This document shows positions 34,085-42,348 of a stretch of DNA of 64,000 bases, piece by piece; the stretch's first letter is position 1, and every line of letters begins with the position of its first letter. The DNA comes from Actinacidiphila paucisporea (GTDB lineage: Bacteria; Actinomycetota; Actinomycetes; Streptomycetales; Streptomycetaceae). The notes under the pieces were generated by a model. The model ran no database searches. It was not told the DNA's origin and was given only the letters and a program-made list of their open reading frames with translations. Where the stretch lies: contig NZ_FRBI01000028.1 in NCBI RefSeq assembly GCF_900142575.1, positions 1 through 64,000 on the forward strand, read 5' to 3'. The translations under genes were made by a program, and so were the position numbers.

Positions 34085-34639
34085 TCAGCCGCCTTGCCGG
34101 GGTGGTGCGAAGGCGGCCGAGCGCAACCTGCCGAACTCCTCGGCGAGCGCCGCGGGCGTCCAGTGCGCGTTGAGGCCGCTCGGGCTGGGCAGCGCCCAGA
34201 TCCTGGTCGCGCCGAGCGTGCGCTGCTGCGGGCCGACCTGCGCGCGCTTGTCCGCGAAGGCCACCCGGTAGGCGGTAACGCCGAGGATCGCCAGCCACGC
34301 CGGCCGGTAGAGGGCGACCTTCTCGGCCAGCAGCCGGCCGCCCTCGACCAGCTCCTCCGCGCTCAGCTCGTCGGCCCGCGCGGTGGCCCGCGCCGCCATG
34401 TTGGTCACCCCGAGCCCGAGGCCCAGCAGCTGCTCCTGCTCGGCCGGCGCGAAGCGCCGCGGGGTGAAGCCCGAAGCATGCAGCGCCGGCCAGAACCGGT
34501 TGCCGGGACGGGCGAAGTGGTAGCCCGTCCACGCCGACATCAGGCCCGGGTTGATCCCGCAGAAGAGCACCCGCAGGCCCCCCGCGAGCAGGTCGTCGAG
34601 CCTGCGGTCACGGGCCGCCGTCAGCTGTTCGGGCGTCAG
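34085..34639 (-). CDS. mug: G/U mismatch-specific DNA glycosylase (Mug), CTG start
   Basis: A 184-residue uracil-DNA glycosylase superfamily protein. Motif 1 is VLFCGINPGLMSA, motif 2 is LPSPSGLNAHW (relatives usually have PNPSGLN). It removes U or ethenocytosine from mismatches with G. The start is the point of interest: homologues begin MTPEELxAARD, and the matching codon here is CTG at 34639-34637, two bases of which overlap the purB TGA. No ATG, GTG or TTG lies between purB and the conserved core except a GTG inside LRVLF. GGGGG precedes the CTG. Translation is probably coupled to purB. Confidence 0.82.
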   Translation of the reverse strand: MTPEQLTAARDRRLDDLLAGGLRVLFCGINPGLMSAWTGYHFARPGNRFWPALHASGFTPRRFAPAEQEQLLGLGLGVTNMAARATARADELSAEELVEGGRLLAEKVALYRPAWLAILGVTAYRVAFADKRAQVGPQQRTLGATRIWALPSPSGLNAHWTPAALAEEFGRLRSAAFAPPRQGG

Positions 34640-36069
34640 AGGATCGCCCCCGGGCGGTACGCGGCCGCCTGCGGGTGCGCCTTGACGACGTCGTCGATCC
34701 GCCGCACCACCTCGACGACCTGCCCGGCCGCGGCGCCGGTGAAGGACAGCCGGTCGGCCATCAGCTCGTCCAGCTGCGTACGGTCCAGCGGGATCCGCTC
34801 GTCGGCCGCGAGCCGGTCGAGCAGCTCGTTGCGCTCGGTGCCCTGCTCGCGCATCGCCAGCGCGGACGCCACCGCGTTCTCCTTGATCGCCTCGTGGGCG
34901 ACCTCCCGGCCGACCCCGGCGCGCACCGCGCCCATCAGCACCTTCGTCGTCGCCAGGAACGGCAGGTAGCGGTCCAACTCGCGCGCCACCACCGCGGGGA
35001 AGGCGCCGAATTCGTCCAGCACCGTCAGGAAGGTCTCCAGCAGCCCGTCGAAGGCGAAGAAGGCGTCGGGCAGCGCGACCCTGCGCACCACCGAGCACGA
35101 CACGTCGCCCTCGTTCCACTGGTCGCCGGCCAGCTCGCCGGTCATCGAGGCGTAACCGCGCAGGATCACCATCAGCCCGTTGACCCGCTCGCAGGAGCGG
35201 GTGTTCATCTTGTGCGGCATCGCCGACGAGCCGACCTGGCCCGGCTTGAAGCCCTCGGTGACCAGCTCGTGCCCGGCCATCAGCCGGATCGTCTTGGCCA
35301 GCGACGACGGTGCCGCCGCGAGCTGCACCAGCGCGGTCACCACGTCGTAGTCCAGCGAGCGCGGGTAGACCTGGCCGACCGAGGTGAAGGCCCGCGAGAA
35401 GCCCAGGTGCGCGGCGATCCGCTGCTCCAGCTCCGCGAGCTTGCCGCCGTCGCCGCCCAGCAGGTCCAGCATGTCCTGCGCGGTGCCGACCGGGCCCTTG
35501 ACGCCGCGCAGCGGGTAGCGGCCCAGCAGGTCCTCGACCCGCTCGTAGGCCACCAGCAGCTCGTCGGCCGCCGTGGCGAACCGCTTGCCCAGCGTGGTGG
35601 CCTGCGCCGCCACATTGTGCGAGCGCCCGGCCATCACCAGCTCCGCATACTGCCCCGCCAGCTGTCCGAGCCGGGCCAGCACCGCGACCGTGCGGTCCCG
35701 CACGTGGTCCAGGGAGAGCCGGATCTGCAGCTGCTCGACGTTCTCCGTCAGGTCGCGGGACGTCATGCCCTTGTGGATCTGCTCGTGCCCGGCGAGCGCG
35801 TTGAACTCCTCGATCCTGGCCTTCACATCGTGCCGGGTGACCTTCTCGCGCTCCGCGATCGACCCCAGGTCCACCTGTTCGAGCACCCGCTCGTAGTCGG
35901 CGACGGCCTGCTCGGGCACGTCGATTCCGAGGTCCTTCTGCGCCCGCAGCACCGCCAGCCACAGCCGGCGTTCCAGCACCACCTTCTGCTCGGGGGACCA
36001 CAGGGCGGCCAGCTCGGTGGAGGCATAGCGACCGGCGAGGACGTTCGGGATACGCGGCTTGACTGTCAC
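34636..36069 (-). CDS. purB: Adenylosuccinate lyase
   Basis: A 477-residue fumarase/aspartase-superfamily enzyme for two purine steps: SAICAR to AICAR plus fumarate, and adenylosuccinate to AMP plus fumarate. The signature loop GQVGSSAMPHKMNTRSCER is intact; GMTSRDLTENVEQLQ and GRSHNVAAQATTLGKRF carry the general acid/base region. ATG 36069 gives the family N-terminus IPNVLAGRYAS. The SGNH hydrolase gene is 58 bp upstream and mug overlaps downstream, so the three may be one transcript. Confidence 0.95.
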   Translation of the reverse strand: MTVKPRIPNVLAGRYASTELAALWSPEQKVVLERRLWLAVLRAQKDLGIDVPEQAVADYERVLEQVDLGSIAEREKVTRHDVKARIEEFNALAGHEQIHKGMTSRDLTENVEQLQIRLSLDHVRDRTVAVLARLGQLAGQYAELVMAGRSHNVAAQATTLGKRFATAADELLVAYERVEDLLGRYPLRGVKGPVGTAQDMLDLLGGDGGKLAELEQRIAAHLGFSRAFTSVGQVYPRSLDYDVVTALVQLAAAPSSLAKTIRLMAGHELVTEGFKPGQVGSSAMPHKMNTRSCERVNGLMVILRGYASMTGELAGDQWNEGDVSCSVVRRVALPDAFFAFDGLLETFLTVLDEFGAFPAVVARELDRYLPFLATTKVLMGAVRAGVGREVAHEAIKENAVASALAMREQGTERNELLDRLAADERIPLDRTQLDELMADRLSFTGAAAGQVVEVVRRIDDVVKAHPQAAAYRPGAIL

Positions 36070-36127
36070 GTGTGCAGATTCTACTGGCCGCGGGCGTGCC
36101 GCAGGTCCGTGCGCCGTCCGCGGCGGA

Positions 36128-36934
36128 TCAGCCGCCCGCCTCGTACGGCACCGGGTCGGGCTCGTACGGCAGCAGGTCGGGGCGCTTGGCCGGGCGGCCG
36201 TCGCCCGAGGAGCGGCCGGTCAACCTGCGGCCGATCCACGGCAGCAGGTGGCGCCGGGTGAAGCGCAGGTCGGCGGCCCGCCGGGCCGCCCAGCCGGGGC
36301 GTACCGCGGGCGGCAGCCGGACCGTCCAGTCGGCCTGCGCGGGCAGGCCGAGCGCCTGCCAGACCGCCTCGGCGACCCGCTCGTGGCCGTCGGCGGTCAG
36401 GTGCAGCCGGTCGTCGGCCCACATCCGCTGGTCGCCGAGCACCTCGGCGCCGTAGAGGTCCACCACGATCGCGCCGTGCCGCACCGCCAGGTCGTCGACG
36501 AAGGCGAACAGCTGCTCCATACGCGGCAGGAACCGGGTCGCGACCGGGCCGCGGCGGGCCGGGCTGCGCATCAGCACCAGCTGCCGGCAGGACGGCGCCA
36601 GCCGGGCCACCGCGCTCTCCAGGTGCGCGCACACCGCGTTTACGTCGCAGCCGGGCCGCAGCACGTCGTTGAGGCCGCCGACCAGCGTGACCAGGTCCGC
36701 GCCCATGGCCGCGGCGGTGTCCACCTGGTCCTCGGCGATCTGCCGGATCAGCTTGCCGCGCACCGCGAGGTTCGCGTAACGGAAGCCGTCCGCCGAACCG
36801 GACAGCGCGGCCAGCCGCGCGGCGAGCAGATCGGCCCATCCGCGGTAGCTGCCGTCGGCCAGCAGGTCCGACATGCCCTCGGTGAAGGAGTCGCCGACGG
36901 CGACGAAACTGGTGTAAGTGAGATCGTTCTCCAT
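36128..36934 (-). CDS. SGNH/GDSL hydrolase
   Basis: A 268-residue SGNH esterase: block I VAVGDSFTEG (catalytic Ser), block III GGLNDV (oxyanion Asn), block V WADDRLHLTADGHERVA (Asp-His). No signal peptide, so it acts in the cytoplasm, probably on esters of lipids or sugars. The C-terminal about 60 residues are Arg-rich and outside the domain. It precedes purB closely on the same strand, a conserved neighbour pair as far as I recall in Streptomyces. Confidence 0.88.
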   Translation of the reverse strand: MENDLTYTSFVAVGDSFTEGMSDLLADGSYRGWADLLAARLAALSGSADGFRYANLAVRGKLIRQIAEDQVDTAAAMGADLVTLVGGLNDVLRPGCDVNAVCAHLESAVARLAPSCRQLVLMRSPARRGPVATRFLPRMEQLFAFVDDLAVRHGAIVVDLYGAEVLGDQRMWADDRLHLTADGHERVAEAVWQALGLPAQADWTVRLPPAVRPGWAARRAADLRFTRRHLLPWIGRRLTGRSSGDGRPAKRPDLLPYEPDPVPYEAGG

Positions 36935-36982
36935 CGCCCGGCGATCCTATCCGCCGCCCTGCCGGCGCCGGGCGGGCACGCC

Positions 36983-37813
36983 CTAACCGACGAGCGTCTG
37001 GGTACCGAGCACGCCGAGCAGTGCCAGCCGCTCGGCGTCCCGCGTACCGGGCTCCGCCGTGTAGACCATGATCCGCAGGTCGCTGCCCTCGACGTGCAGC
37101 AGGTCGCAGTCCAGGGTCAGCAGACCCAGCTGCGGGTGGTCGACGGTCTTGCGGGACCCGTCGTGCTCGGCCACCGCCCGGGAGTCCCACAGCCGCGCGA
37201 ACAGCTCGCTGTCCGCCCGCAGCTCGGCGATCAGCCGCCGCAGCCGCTGGTCCGCCGGATAGCGCGCGGCGGTCGCACGCAGCCCGGCGACCTGCGAGAT
37301 CCGCAGCGAGGCCAGGGTCTCCTCGGTGTGGACGGTCCGGGTGGACGTGCCGAGGAAGGTACGCCACACCGCGTTGCGCTCCTTGCCGTGGAATTCGCCC
37401 ATGAGCGCCGTGAACAGCGGGTTGGCCAGCAGCAGCGTCCAGGCCGCGTCGGAGACCGCGACCGGCGTCCCCGACAGCCGGTCCAGCAGGCGCTGCACGC
37501 TCGCCGGGATGAAGGCGGGCACCGTGCCCCGGCCCGGCGGCACCAGGCCGGCGGCGTGGAAGAGCTGCTCGCGCTCGGTCCCCGACAGCCGCAGTGCCCG
37601 GCCCAGCGCCTCCACCACCTGCTCCGAGGGGTTGGCCGAGCGGCCCTGTTCCAGCCGGGTGATGTAGTCCACCGAGATCCCGGCGAGCAGCGCCAGCTCC
37701 TCGCGGCGCAGCCCGGCCGCGCGCCGGTGGCCGCCGACCGGCAGCCCGGCCGTCTCCGGCGGGACCCGGTCCCGCCAGCGCCGCAGCATGTGCCCGAACT
37801 CCGTGGTCGCCAT
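36983..37813 (-). CDS. XRE-family regulator with MmyB-like ligand-binding domain
   Basis: A 276-residue regulator. HTH at about 30-85 (GLRREELALLAGISVDYITRLEQGRSANPSEQ), then the MmyB-like PAS-type domain at about 110-270 (DAAWTLLLANPLFTALMGEF, DLLHVEGSDLRIMVYTAEPGT). In actinomycetes these typically sit opposite an SDR or similar gene and control it, sometimes in response to fatty acids. Here it is divergent from an SDR gene with a dyad in between. Confidence 0.9.
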   Translation of the reverse strand: MATTEFGHMLRRWRDRVPPETAGLPVGGHRRAAGLRREELALLAGISVDYITRLEQGRSANPSEQVVEALGRALRLSGTEREQLFHAAGLVPPGRGTVPAFIPASVQRLLDRLSGTPVAVSDAAWTLLLANPLFTALMGEFHGKERNAVWRTFLGTSTRTVHTEETLASLRISQVAGLRATAARYPADQRLRRLIAELRADSELFARLWDSRAVAEHDGSRKTVDHPQLGLLTLDCDLLHVEGSDLRIMVYTAEPGTRDAERLALLGVLGTQTLVG

Positions 37814-37846
37814 GACCCCACTGTCGCACCGCCGCCCGCCGGCCGT

Positions 37847-37867
37847 CCTGGTACTGCCGGTCCCAGG
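37847..37867. promoter_or_regulatory. Operator-like dyad between XRE and SDR genes
   Basis: A 21-bp imperfect dyad starting CCTGG and ending CCAGG, with 8 of 10 position pairs symmetric, lies midway between the divergent XRE regulator and SDR gene. Likely the regulator's site. Confidence 0.4.
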
Positions 37868-37915
37868 AAGCCGAGGGACCTGGCCGCCCGCACACCGCGG
37901 GGCCAGCCTGGGGAC

Positions 37916-38626
37916 ATGACATCAACACTGATCACCGGAGCGAACAAGGGCCTCGGCCACGAGACCGCCCGCCGCCTCGTGGCCGCGGGCCACACCGTCT
38001 ACCTCGGCTGCCGGGACGCCGAGCGCGGCCGGCTGGCCGCCGAACGGCTGGGCGCGCGGGCCGTCCTGTTGGACGTCACCGACGACGCGTCGGTGGCGGC
38101 CGCGGCGAAGGCGGTCGAGGCGGACGGCGGCCTCGACGTGCTGATCAACAACGCCGGCATCCAGCGCGAGATGGCCGAAGACGGCACCGTCGCCGGCGCG
38201 GCGGACCTGACGGCCGACATGATGCGCGCGACGTTCGAGACGAACGTCTTCGGCACGGTCCGCGTCACCCACGCCTTCCTGCCGCTGCTGCGGCGCTCCG
38301 CGGCCCCCGTCGTGGTCAACGTCAGCAGCGGCCTGGGCTCGCTCGCCCTGCTCTCCGCCCCCGGCACCCACGCGTACGACTACCCGGGCGTCGCCTACCC
38401 GGCGTCCAAGACCGCGGTGAACATGCTCACCGTGCAGTACGCCAAGGCCTTCCCGGCCTTCCGCATCAACGCGGTGGAGCCCGGCTTCACCAGGACCGAC
38501 CTGAACGGCAACACCGGCGTCCAGAGCGTCGCGGAAGGCGCCGAGATCATCGTGCGCACGGCGCTGCTCGGCCCCGACGGACCGACCGGCGGCTACTTCA
38601 CCGCCGAGGGCACCCTGCCCTGGTGA
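37916..38626 (+). CDS. SDR family NAD(P)-dependent oxidoreductase
   Basis: A 236-residue short-chain dehydrogenase. Cofactor motif TGANKGLG (7-14), NNAG (78-81), catalytic VSSG (S137/S138), YPASK (Y161, K165). TGANKGLG is characteristic of carbonyl-reductase-like SDRs. Probably the regulated partner of the divergent XRE/MmyB-like protein; this pairing is frequent in Streptomyces and may serve detoxification of carbonyl compounds. Convergent with the CNNM gene 6 bp away. Confidence 0.9.
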   Translation: MTSTLITGANKGLGHETARRLVAAGHTVYLGCRDAERGRLAAERLGARAVLLDVTDDASVAAAAKAVEADGGLDVLINNAGIQREMAEDGTVAGAADLTADMMRATFETNVFGTVRVTHAFLPLLRRSAAPVVVNVSSGLGSLALLSAPGTHAYDYPGVAYPASKTAVNMLTVQYAKAFPAFRINAVEPGFTRTDLNGNTGVQSVAEGAEIIVRTALLGPDGPTGGYFTAEGTLPW

Positions 38627-38632
38627 AGCGCC

Positions 38633-39649
38633 CTACGCGGGGCCCGGCCCGACCAGCTGCTTGAGCACGTCCTCCATCGTGACCAGGCCGACCCCGCGGC
38701 CGTCGGCGTCGACCACCGCGGCCAGGTGCGCGCTGGCCGCGCGCATCGCGGTGAGGACGTCGTCCAGCGGGGTCGCCGCGCCGACCCGGGTGATGGGCCG
38801 CAGCGCCGCGCGGGGGAAGGGGGCGTCCCGCGGCTCGGCGTCCAGCGCGTCCTTCACGTGCAGATAGCCCAGCACCCGCCCGTCGGCGTCGGCCACCGGG
38901 AACCGCGAGAATCCCGAGCGGGCCGCCAGCGCCTCAAGGCCCTCGGGGGTGATGCCCAGCGGGGCGCGGACGACCCGGTCGGCCGGCAGCACGATCTCGC
39001 CGACCGGGCGGCGCCCCAGCTCCAGCGCGTCCCGCAGCCGCTCGGCGGCCCGCTCGTCGAGCAGCCCCGCGGCACCGGCGTCCCCGACCATCCGGGCCAG
39101 CTCGTCGTCGGAGAAGACCGCGGCCACCTCGGAGCGCGGCTCCACCCGCAGCAGCCGAAGCAGCCCGTTCGCCAGCGCGTTGATCCCGAAGATCACCGGT
39201 CTCAGCGCGCGGGTGAAAGCCACCAGCGGCGGCCCGAGCAGCAGCGCGGAGCGCACCGGGTCGGCCAGCGCGATGTTCTTCGGCACCATCTCGCCGAAGA
39301 GCATGTGCAGATACGTCGCCAGCGCCAGCGACACCACGAAGGCGATCACATGGATCGTCCCGTCGGGCACGCCCACCCCGTGCAGCACCGGCTCCAGCAG
39401 ATGGGCGATGGCCGGCTCCGCGACGATGCCCAGCACCAGGGTGCAGGCGGTGATGCCGAGCTGGGCCGCGGCCAGCAAGGCCGCGAGGTGCTCAAGGCCC
39501 CACAGCACCCGCCCGGCCCGCCGGTCGCCCGCCTCCGCGTCCGACTCGACCTGGCCCCGCCGCACCGAGATCATCGCGAACTCCGCGCCGACGAAGAAGG
39601 CGTTCACCACCAAGGTGAGCAGCCCCACGAGCAACTCGACCACCGTCAT
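38633..39649 (-). CDS. CNNM/CorC-like membrane protein (hemolysin family), second gene
   Basis: A 338-residue protein: CNNM transmembrane domain at about 1-180 (NAFFVGAEFAMISVRRGQVE, LGITACTLVLGIVAEPA, FGEMVPKNIALADP) and a CBS pair at about 205-335. It lacks the C-terminal CorC_HlyC domain of its neighbour. These proteins transport or regulate Mg2+ or other divalent cations; CBS domains bind Mg-ATP. ATGA overlap with the upstream paralogue suggests the two form a heteromer. Confidence 0.9.
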   Translation of the reverse strand: MTVVELLVGLLTLVVNAFFVGAEFAMISVRRGQVESDAEAGDRRAGRVLWGLEHLAALLAAAQLGITACTLVLGIVAEPAIAHLLEPVLHGVGVPDGTIHVIAFVVSLALATYLHMLFGEMVPKNIALADPVRSALLLGPPLVAFTRALRPVIFGINALANGLLRLLRVEPRSEVAAVFSDDELARMVGDAGAAGLLDERAAERLRDALELGRRPVGEIVLPADRVVRAPLGITPEGLEALAARSGFSRFPVADADGRVLGYLHVKDALDAEPRDAPFPRAALRPITRVGAATPLDDVLTAMRAASAHLAAVVDADGRGVGLVTMEDVLKQLVGPGPA

Positions 39650-40977
39650 ACGGACGGCTCCCGCCGCCCGGCCGGCGGCGACACCAGCCGCACCCGCGCC
39701 GCCCGGTGCCCCGCGTCGTCGGTGACCTCGAGCAGCCAGCCCCCGAGCCGCACGGTGTCGCCCCGCACCGGGATCCGGCCGAGCCGCTCAGCGATCAGCC
39801 CCGCGAGCGTCTCGTACGGCCCGTCGGGCACCTGCAGGCCGATCCGCCGCAGCTGGTCCTCGGTACGGGTCGCGCCGTCCGCGTCGTAGACCCGCCGGCC
39901 GTCCGGCTCCTCCCGGACGAAGAGCAGGTCGGGAGGCTGCCGGGGGTCGTGCTCGTCGGTGACCTCGCCGACCACCTCCTCGACGATGTCCTCCAGCGTC
40001 ACCACGCCGGCCGTACCGCCGTACTCGTCGATGACCACCGCCATCGACCGCGACTCCGACAGCCGGTCGAGCAGCCGGTCCACCGTCAGCGACTCGGGCA
40101 CCAGCAGCGCGTCCCGCAGCAGCGTCGTCACCGGGGTACGTGCCCGCCCGTCGGCCGGCACCGCCAGCACGTCCTTGATGTGAACCGTGCCGATCACCGC
40201 GTCCAGGCTGCCGCGGTAGACCGGGAAGCGGGACAGTCCGGTGGCCCGGGTGGCGTTCGCGACGTCGGCGGCGGTCGCCAGCGCTTCCAGCGCGGTGACC
40301 TGGACCCGCGGCGTCATCACGTTCTCCGCCGTCAGGTCGGCCAGGCTCAGGGTGCGCACGAACAGCTCGGCGGAGTCCGGCTCCAGCGTGCCGGCCTTCG
40401 CCGAATGCCGGGCCATCGCCGCCAGCTCCTGCGGGCTGCGGGCCGACGCCAGCTCCTCGGCCGGCTCCAGGCCCATCCGCCGCAGTACCCGGTTCGCGGT
40501 GTTGTTCAGGTGGTGGATCAGCGGCCTGAAGGCCGTGGTGAAGGTGCGCTGCGGCGCCGCGACGGCTTTGGCGACCGGCAGCGGCCGGGCGATCGCCCAG
40601 TTCTTCGGCACCAGCTCGCCGACCACCATCAGCACGACCGTGGACAGCGCCGTGCCCAGCACCAGTGCCAGCGACGACGCCGTGGAGTCCGGCACCCCGG
40701 CCGAGCGCAGCGGCCCGCGCAGCAGTTCGGCGATCGACCCGCGGGCCAGCATGCCGATGACCAGCCCGGTCACCGTGATGCCCAGCTGCGCCCCCGACAG
40801 CTGGATCGTCAGCGACCGCACCCCGGCCAGCGCCGCAGCGGCCCCCCGCTCACCGCGCTGCGCGGCCCGCTCCAGCTCGCCGCGCTCGATCGTGGTCAGC
40901 GAGAATTCCGCCGCGACGAAGACGCCGCAGGCGAGACTGAGGAGCAGGGCCACGAGCAGGAGCAGCGCTTCGGTCAT
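39646..40977 (-). CDS. CNNM/CorC-like membrane protein (hemolysin family), first gene
   Basis: A 443-residue protein with CNNM domain (SLACGVFVAAEFSLTTIERGEL, GAQLGITVTGLVIGMLARGS, VGELVPKNWAIARPLP), CBS pair (ENVMTPRVQVTALE, SRSMAVVIDEYGGTAGVVTLEDIVEE) and C-terminal CorC_HlyC domain (about 350-435). ATG 40977 follows GAGG; an upstream in-frame ATG adds six residues without a better site. Homologues confer Mg2+ or Co2+ efflux. Operon with the shorter paralogue. Confidence 0.92.
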   Translation of the reverse strand: MTEALLLLVALLLSLACGVFVAAEFSLTTIERGELERAAQRGERGAAAALAGVRSLTIQLSGAQLGITVTGLVIGMLARGSIAELLRGPLRSAGVPDSTASSLALVLGTALSTVVLMVVGELVPKNWAIARPLPVAKAVAAPQRTFTTAFRPLIHHLNNTANRVLRRMGLEPAEELASARSPQELAAMARHSAKAGTLEPDSAELFVRTLSLADLTAENVMTPRVQVTALEALATAADVANATRATGLSRFPVYRGSLDAVIGTVHIKDVLAVPADGRARTPVTTLLRDALLVPESLTVDRLLDRLSESRSMAVVIDEYGGTAGVVTLEDIVEEVVGEVTDEHDPRQPPDLLFVREEPDGRRVYDADGATRTEDQLRRIGLQVPDGPYETLAGLIAERLGRIPVRGDTVRLGGWLLEVTDDAGHRAARVRLVSPPAGRREPSV

Positions 40978-41089
40978 CGGACACCTCGGCCCCATGATCG
41001 GTCAGCCGCCGCCCGCCCGCACGCATTACGCGCCATCACCGGCCGCCGGAATCCGCCCGGACCCGGACGCCGGGTTCCGGGCGGCGGCT

Positions 41090-41533
41090 TCAGGAGCCGG
41101 ACGCCGGGAGCTGGCGCAGCGGCTTCGTCCAGCGCCGCCACTGCGGCTCGGGCGCGTAACCCGCGGCCCGCCAGGCGTACTGCGCGCGCTCGTTGCGCTC
41201 CAGCACCATCGCGTCGCCCCGGCGGCCGCCGAGCGCGGCGAAGCGCGCCTCCGCCGCGTCCAGCAGCGCCCGCGCGACGCCCTGGCGCCGGGCGCCGGGG
41301 TGCACGGCCAGCCGGTAGAGGTGGCACCGCCAGCCGTCGAAGCCGGCGATCACGGTCCCCACCAGCTCGCCGTCGCGCTCGGCGAGCAGCAGCGCGCCCG
41401 GGTCGGTGCCGACCAGCCGGGCGAAGCCGGCCTCGTCGTCGCTGATGCTGGCGCCCTCGGCGGCCACCTGCCAGAAGGCCAGGACGGCGGCGGCGTCGGC
41501 GGGACCCGCGGCCCTGATGGGAGGAGTGGTCAT
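41090..41533 (-). CDS. GNAT family N-acetyltransferase
   Basis: A 147-residue GNAT protein with LYRLAVHPGARRQGVARALLDAAEARFAALG-type acetyl-CoA loop (about 75-105) and VLERNERAQYAWRAAGY. ATG 41533 was chosen because the domain starts directly after it; longer frames run into an upstream gap. Substrate unknown; relatives are thought to modify small amines or ribosomal proteins. Confidence 0.85.
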   Translation of the reverse strand: MTTPPIRAAGPADAAAVLAFWQVAAEGASISDDEAGFARLVGTDPGALLLAERDGELVGTVIAGFDGWRCHLYRLAVHPGARRQGVARALLDAAEARFAALGGRRGDAMVLERNERAQYAWRAAGYAPEPQWRRWTKPLRQLPASGS

Positions 41534-41620
41534 GCCCGTATCCGACCACCGGCCCGCCTCCCGGAGCCCGGAATTCCGCGATACGAGACGGCCGGACGGT
41601 ACGCACGCGGTCAAGCACTC

Positions 41621-41650
41621 TTGCCGCTACTAGCGGATCGGCGCTAGCTT
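41621..41650 (+). promoter_or_regulatory. Toxin-antitoxin promoter with embedded operator
   Basis: TTGCCG (41621-41626), 18 bp, TAGCTT (41645-41650) form a promoter whose -10 ends 6 nt before the ATG at 41657. CTAGCG-GATCGG-CGCTAG (41630-41647) is a 6-bp inverted repeat lying between the two boxes, ideal for repression by the ribbon-helix-helix antitoxin. Confidence 0.55.
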
Positions 41651-41656
41651 GGAGGC

Positions 41657-41908
41657 ATGGCGAAGACCCAGTTGAATGTGCGGGTGGACGAAGCCACCGC
41701 CGAGACCGCGAGGGAGCGCGCCTCGCAGCGCGGCATCAGCGTGAACCGCTACATCGAGGAACTGGTCCAGCGGGACGAGGGCGAGAACGGCCGGGCCTTC
41801 GTCCAGGCGGCGGCCGACTTCATGAGGCGGTACGAGGAGGTCTTCGCCGAGGAATTCGGCACCCGGGAGGAAACCCGCGAGGAAACCCGGGGTGAAGGCA
41901 CCCGTTGA
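41657..41908 (+). CDS. Ribbon-helix-helix antitoxin-like protein
   Basis: An 83-residue protein with N-terminal RHH fold (TQLNVRVDEATAETARERASQRGISVNRYIEELVQR) and an acidic C-terminal tail that would wrap the toxin. The tail ends in a duplicated REETREET from a 12-bp tandem repeat. TTGA overlap with the next gene marks a toxin-antitoxin operon; RHH antitoxins neutralise the toxin and repress their own promoter, here probably via the inverted repeat inside the promoter. Confidence 0.87.
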   Translation: MAKTQLNVRVDEATAETARERASQRGISVNRYIEELVQRDEGENGRAFVQAAADFMRRYEEVFAEEFGTREETREETRGEGTR

Positions 41909-42282
41909 GCCTGCGCATCGACCTGGCCTGGCTGCTCATGGTCGCCGAGCACAACACCCCCGGCGACCCCCAGGTCACCGACTGGGGCGCTCTGGTGGCC
42001 GCGGTCGCACGGCACGACGCCGAGATATTCGGCCTGCCCGTCTACGGCGACGACCACACCCGCGCCGCCGCCCTGCTCCAGCTGCTGCTGCACGTCCCCG
42101 CCCTGGAACGCTCCAACGCGCTCTTCGCCAGCGCCGTCGCCTACGCCTACCTGGTGGCGGGCGGCCTCTACGTTGCCACCACGCCCGAACAGGTCCGCGA
42201 CCTGGCCAGGCTGGTCAAGGACGGCACGGTGAGCGTCCACCGCATCGCCGACGAGCTGCGCGCCTGGACCGTCACCGTCTGA
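41905..42282 (+). CDS. Fic/Doc-like toxin component with degenerate active site
   Basis: A 125-residue all-helical protein starting with TTG that overlaps the antitoxin stop. Its central segment HVPALERSNALFASAVAYAYL (H63 to L83) aligns in position with the Fic motif HxFxDGNKRxxxxxxxxFL, keeping the His, the Asn and the following helix but lacking the Gly and the Phe. Streptomyces genomes contain many such proteins annotated as Fic-type toxin components, always beside an RHH protein. Whether it modifies EF-Tu or other targets by AMPylation or phosphorylation cannot be told; loss of motif residues argues for changed or lost chemistry. Confidence 0.72.
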   Translation: MSLRIDLAWLLMVAEHNTPGDPQVTDWGALVAAVARHDAEIFGLPVYGDDHTRAAALLQLLLHVPALERSNALFASAVAYAYLVAGGLYVATTPEQVRDLARLVKDGTVSVHRIADELRAWTVTV

Positions 42283-42348
42283 CCGTCCTGGCCAGGCCCC
42301 GCCCAGGCCAGGACCTGTCCCGCCGAGACCCCGCGGCCCGGGCCGGCC

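Noticed and set aside
36081..37928. A 615-codon minus-strand open frame across the SGNH and XRE genes
   Set aside because: Shadow of two real genes in another frame of the same strand; composition is Arg/Ala/Gly-rich.
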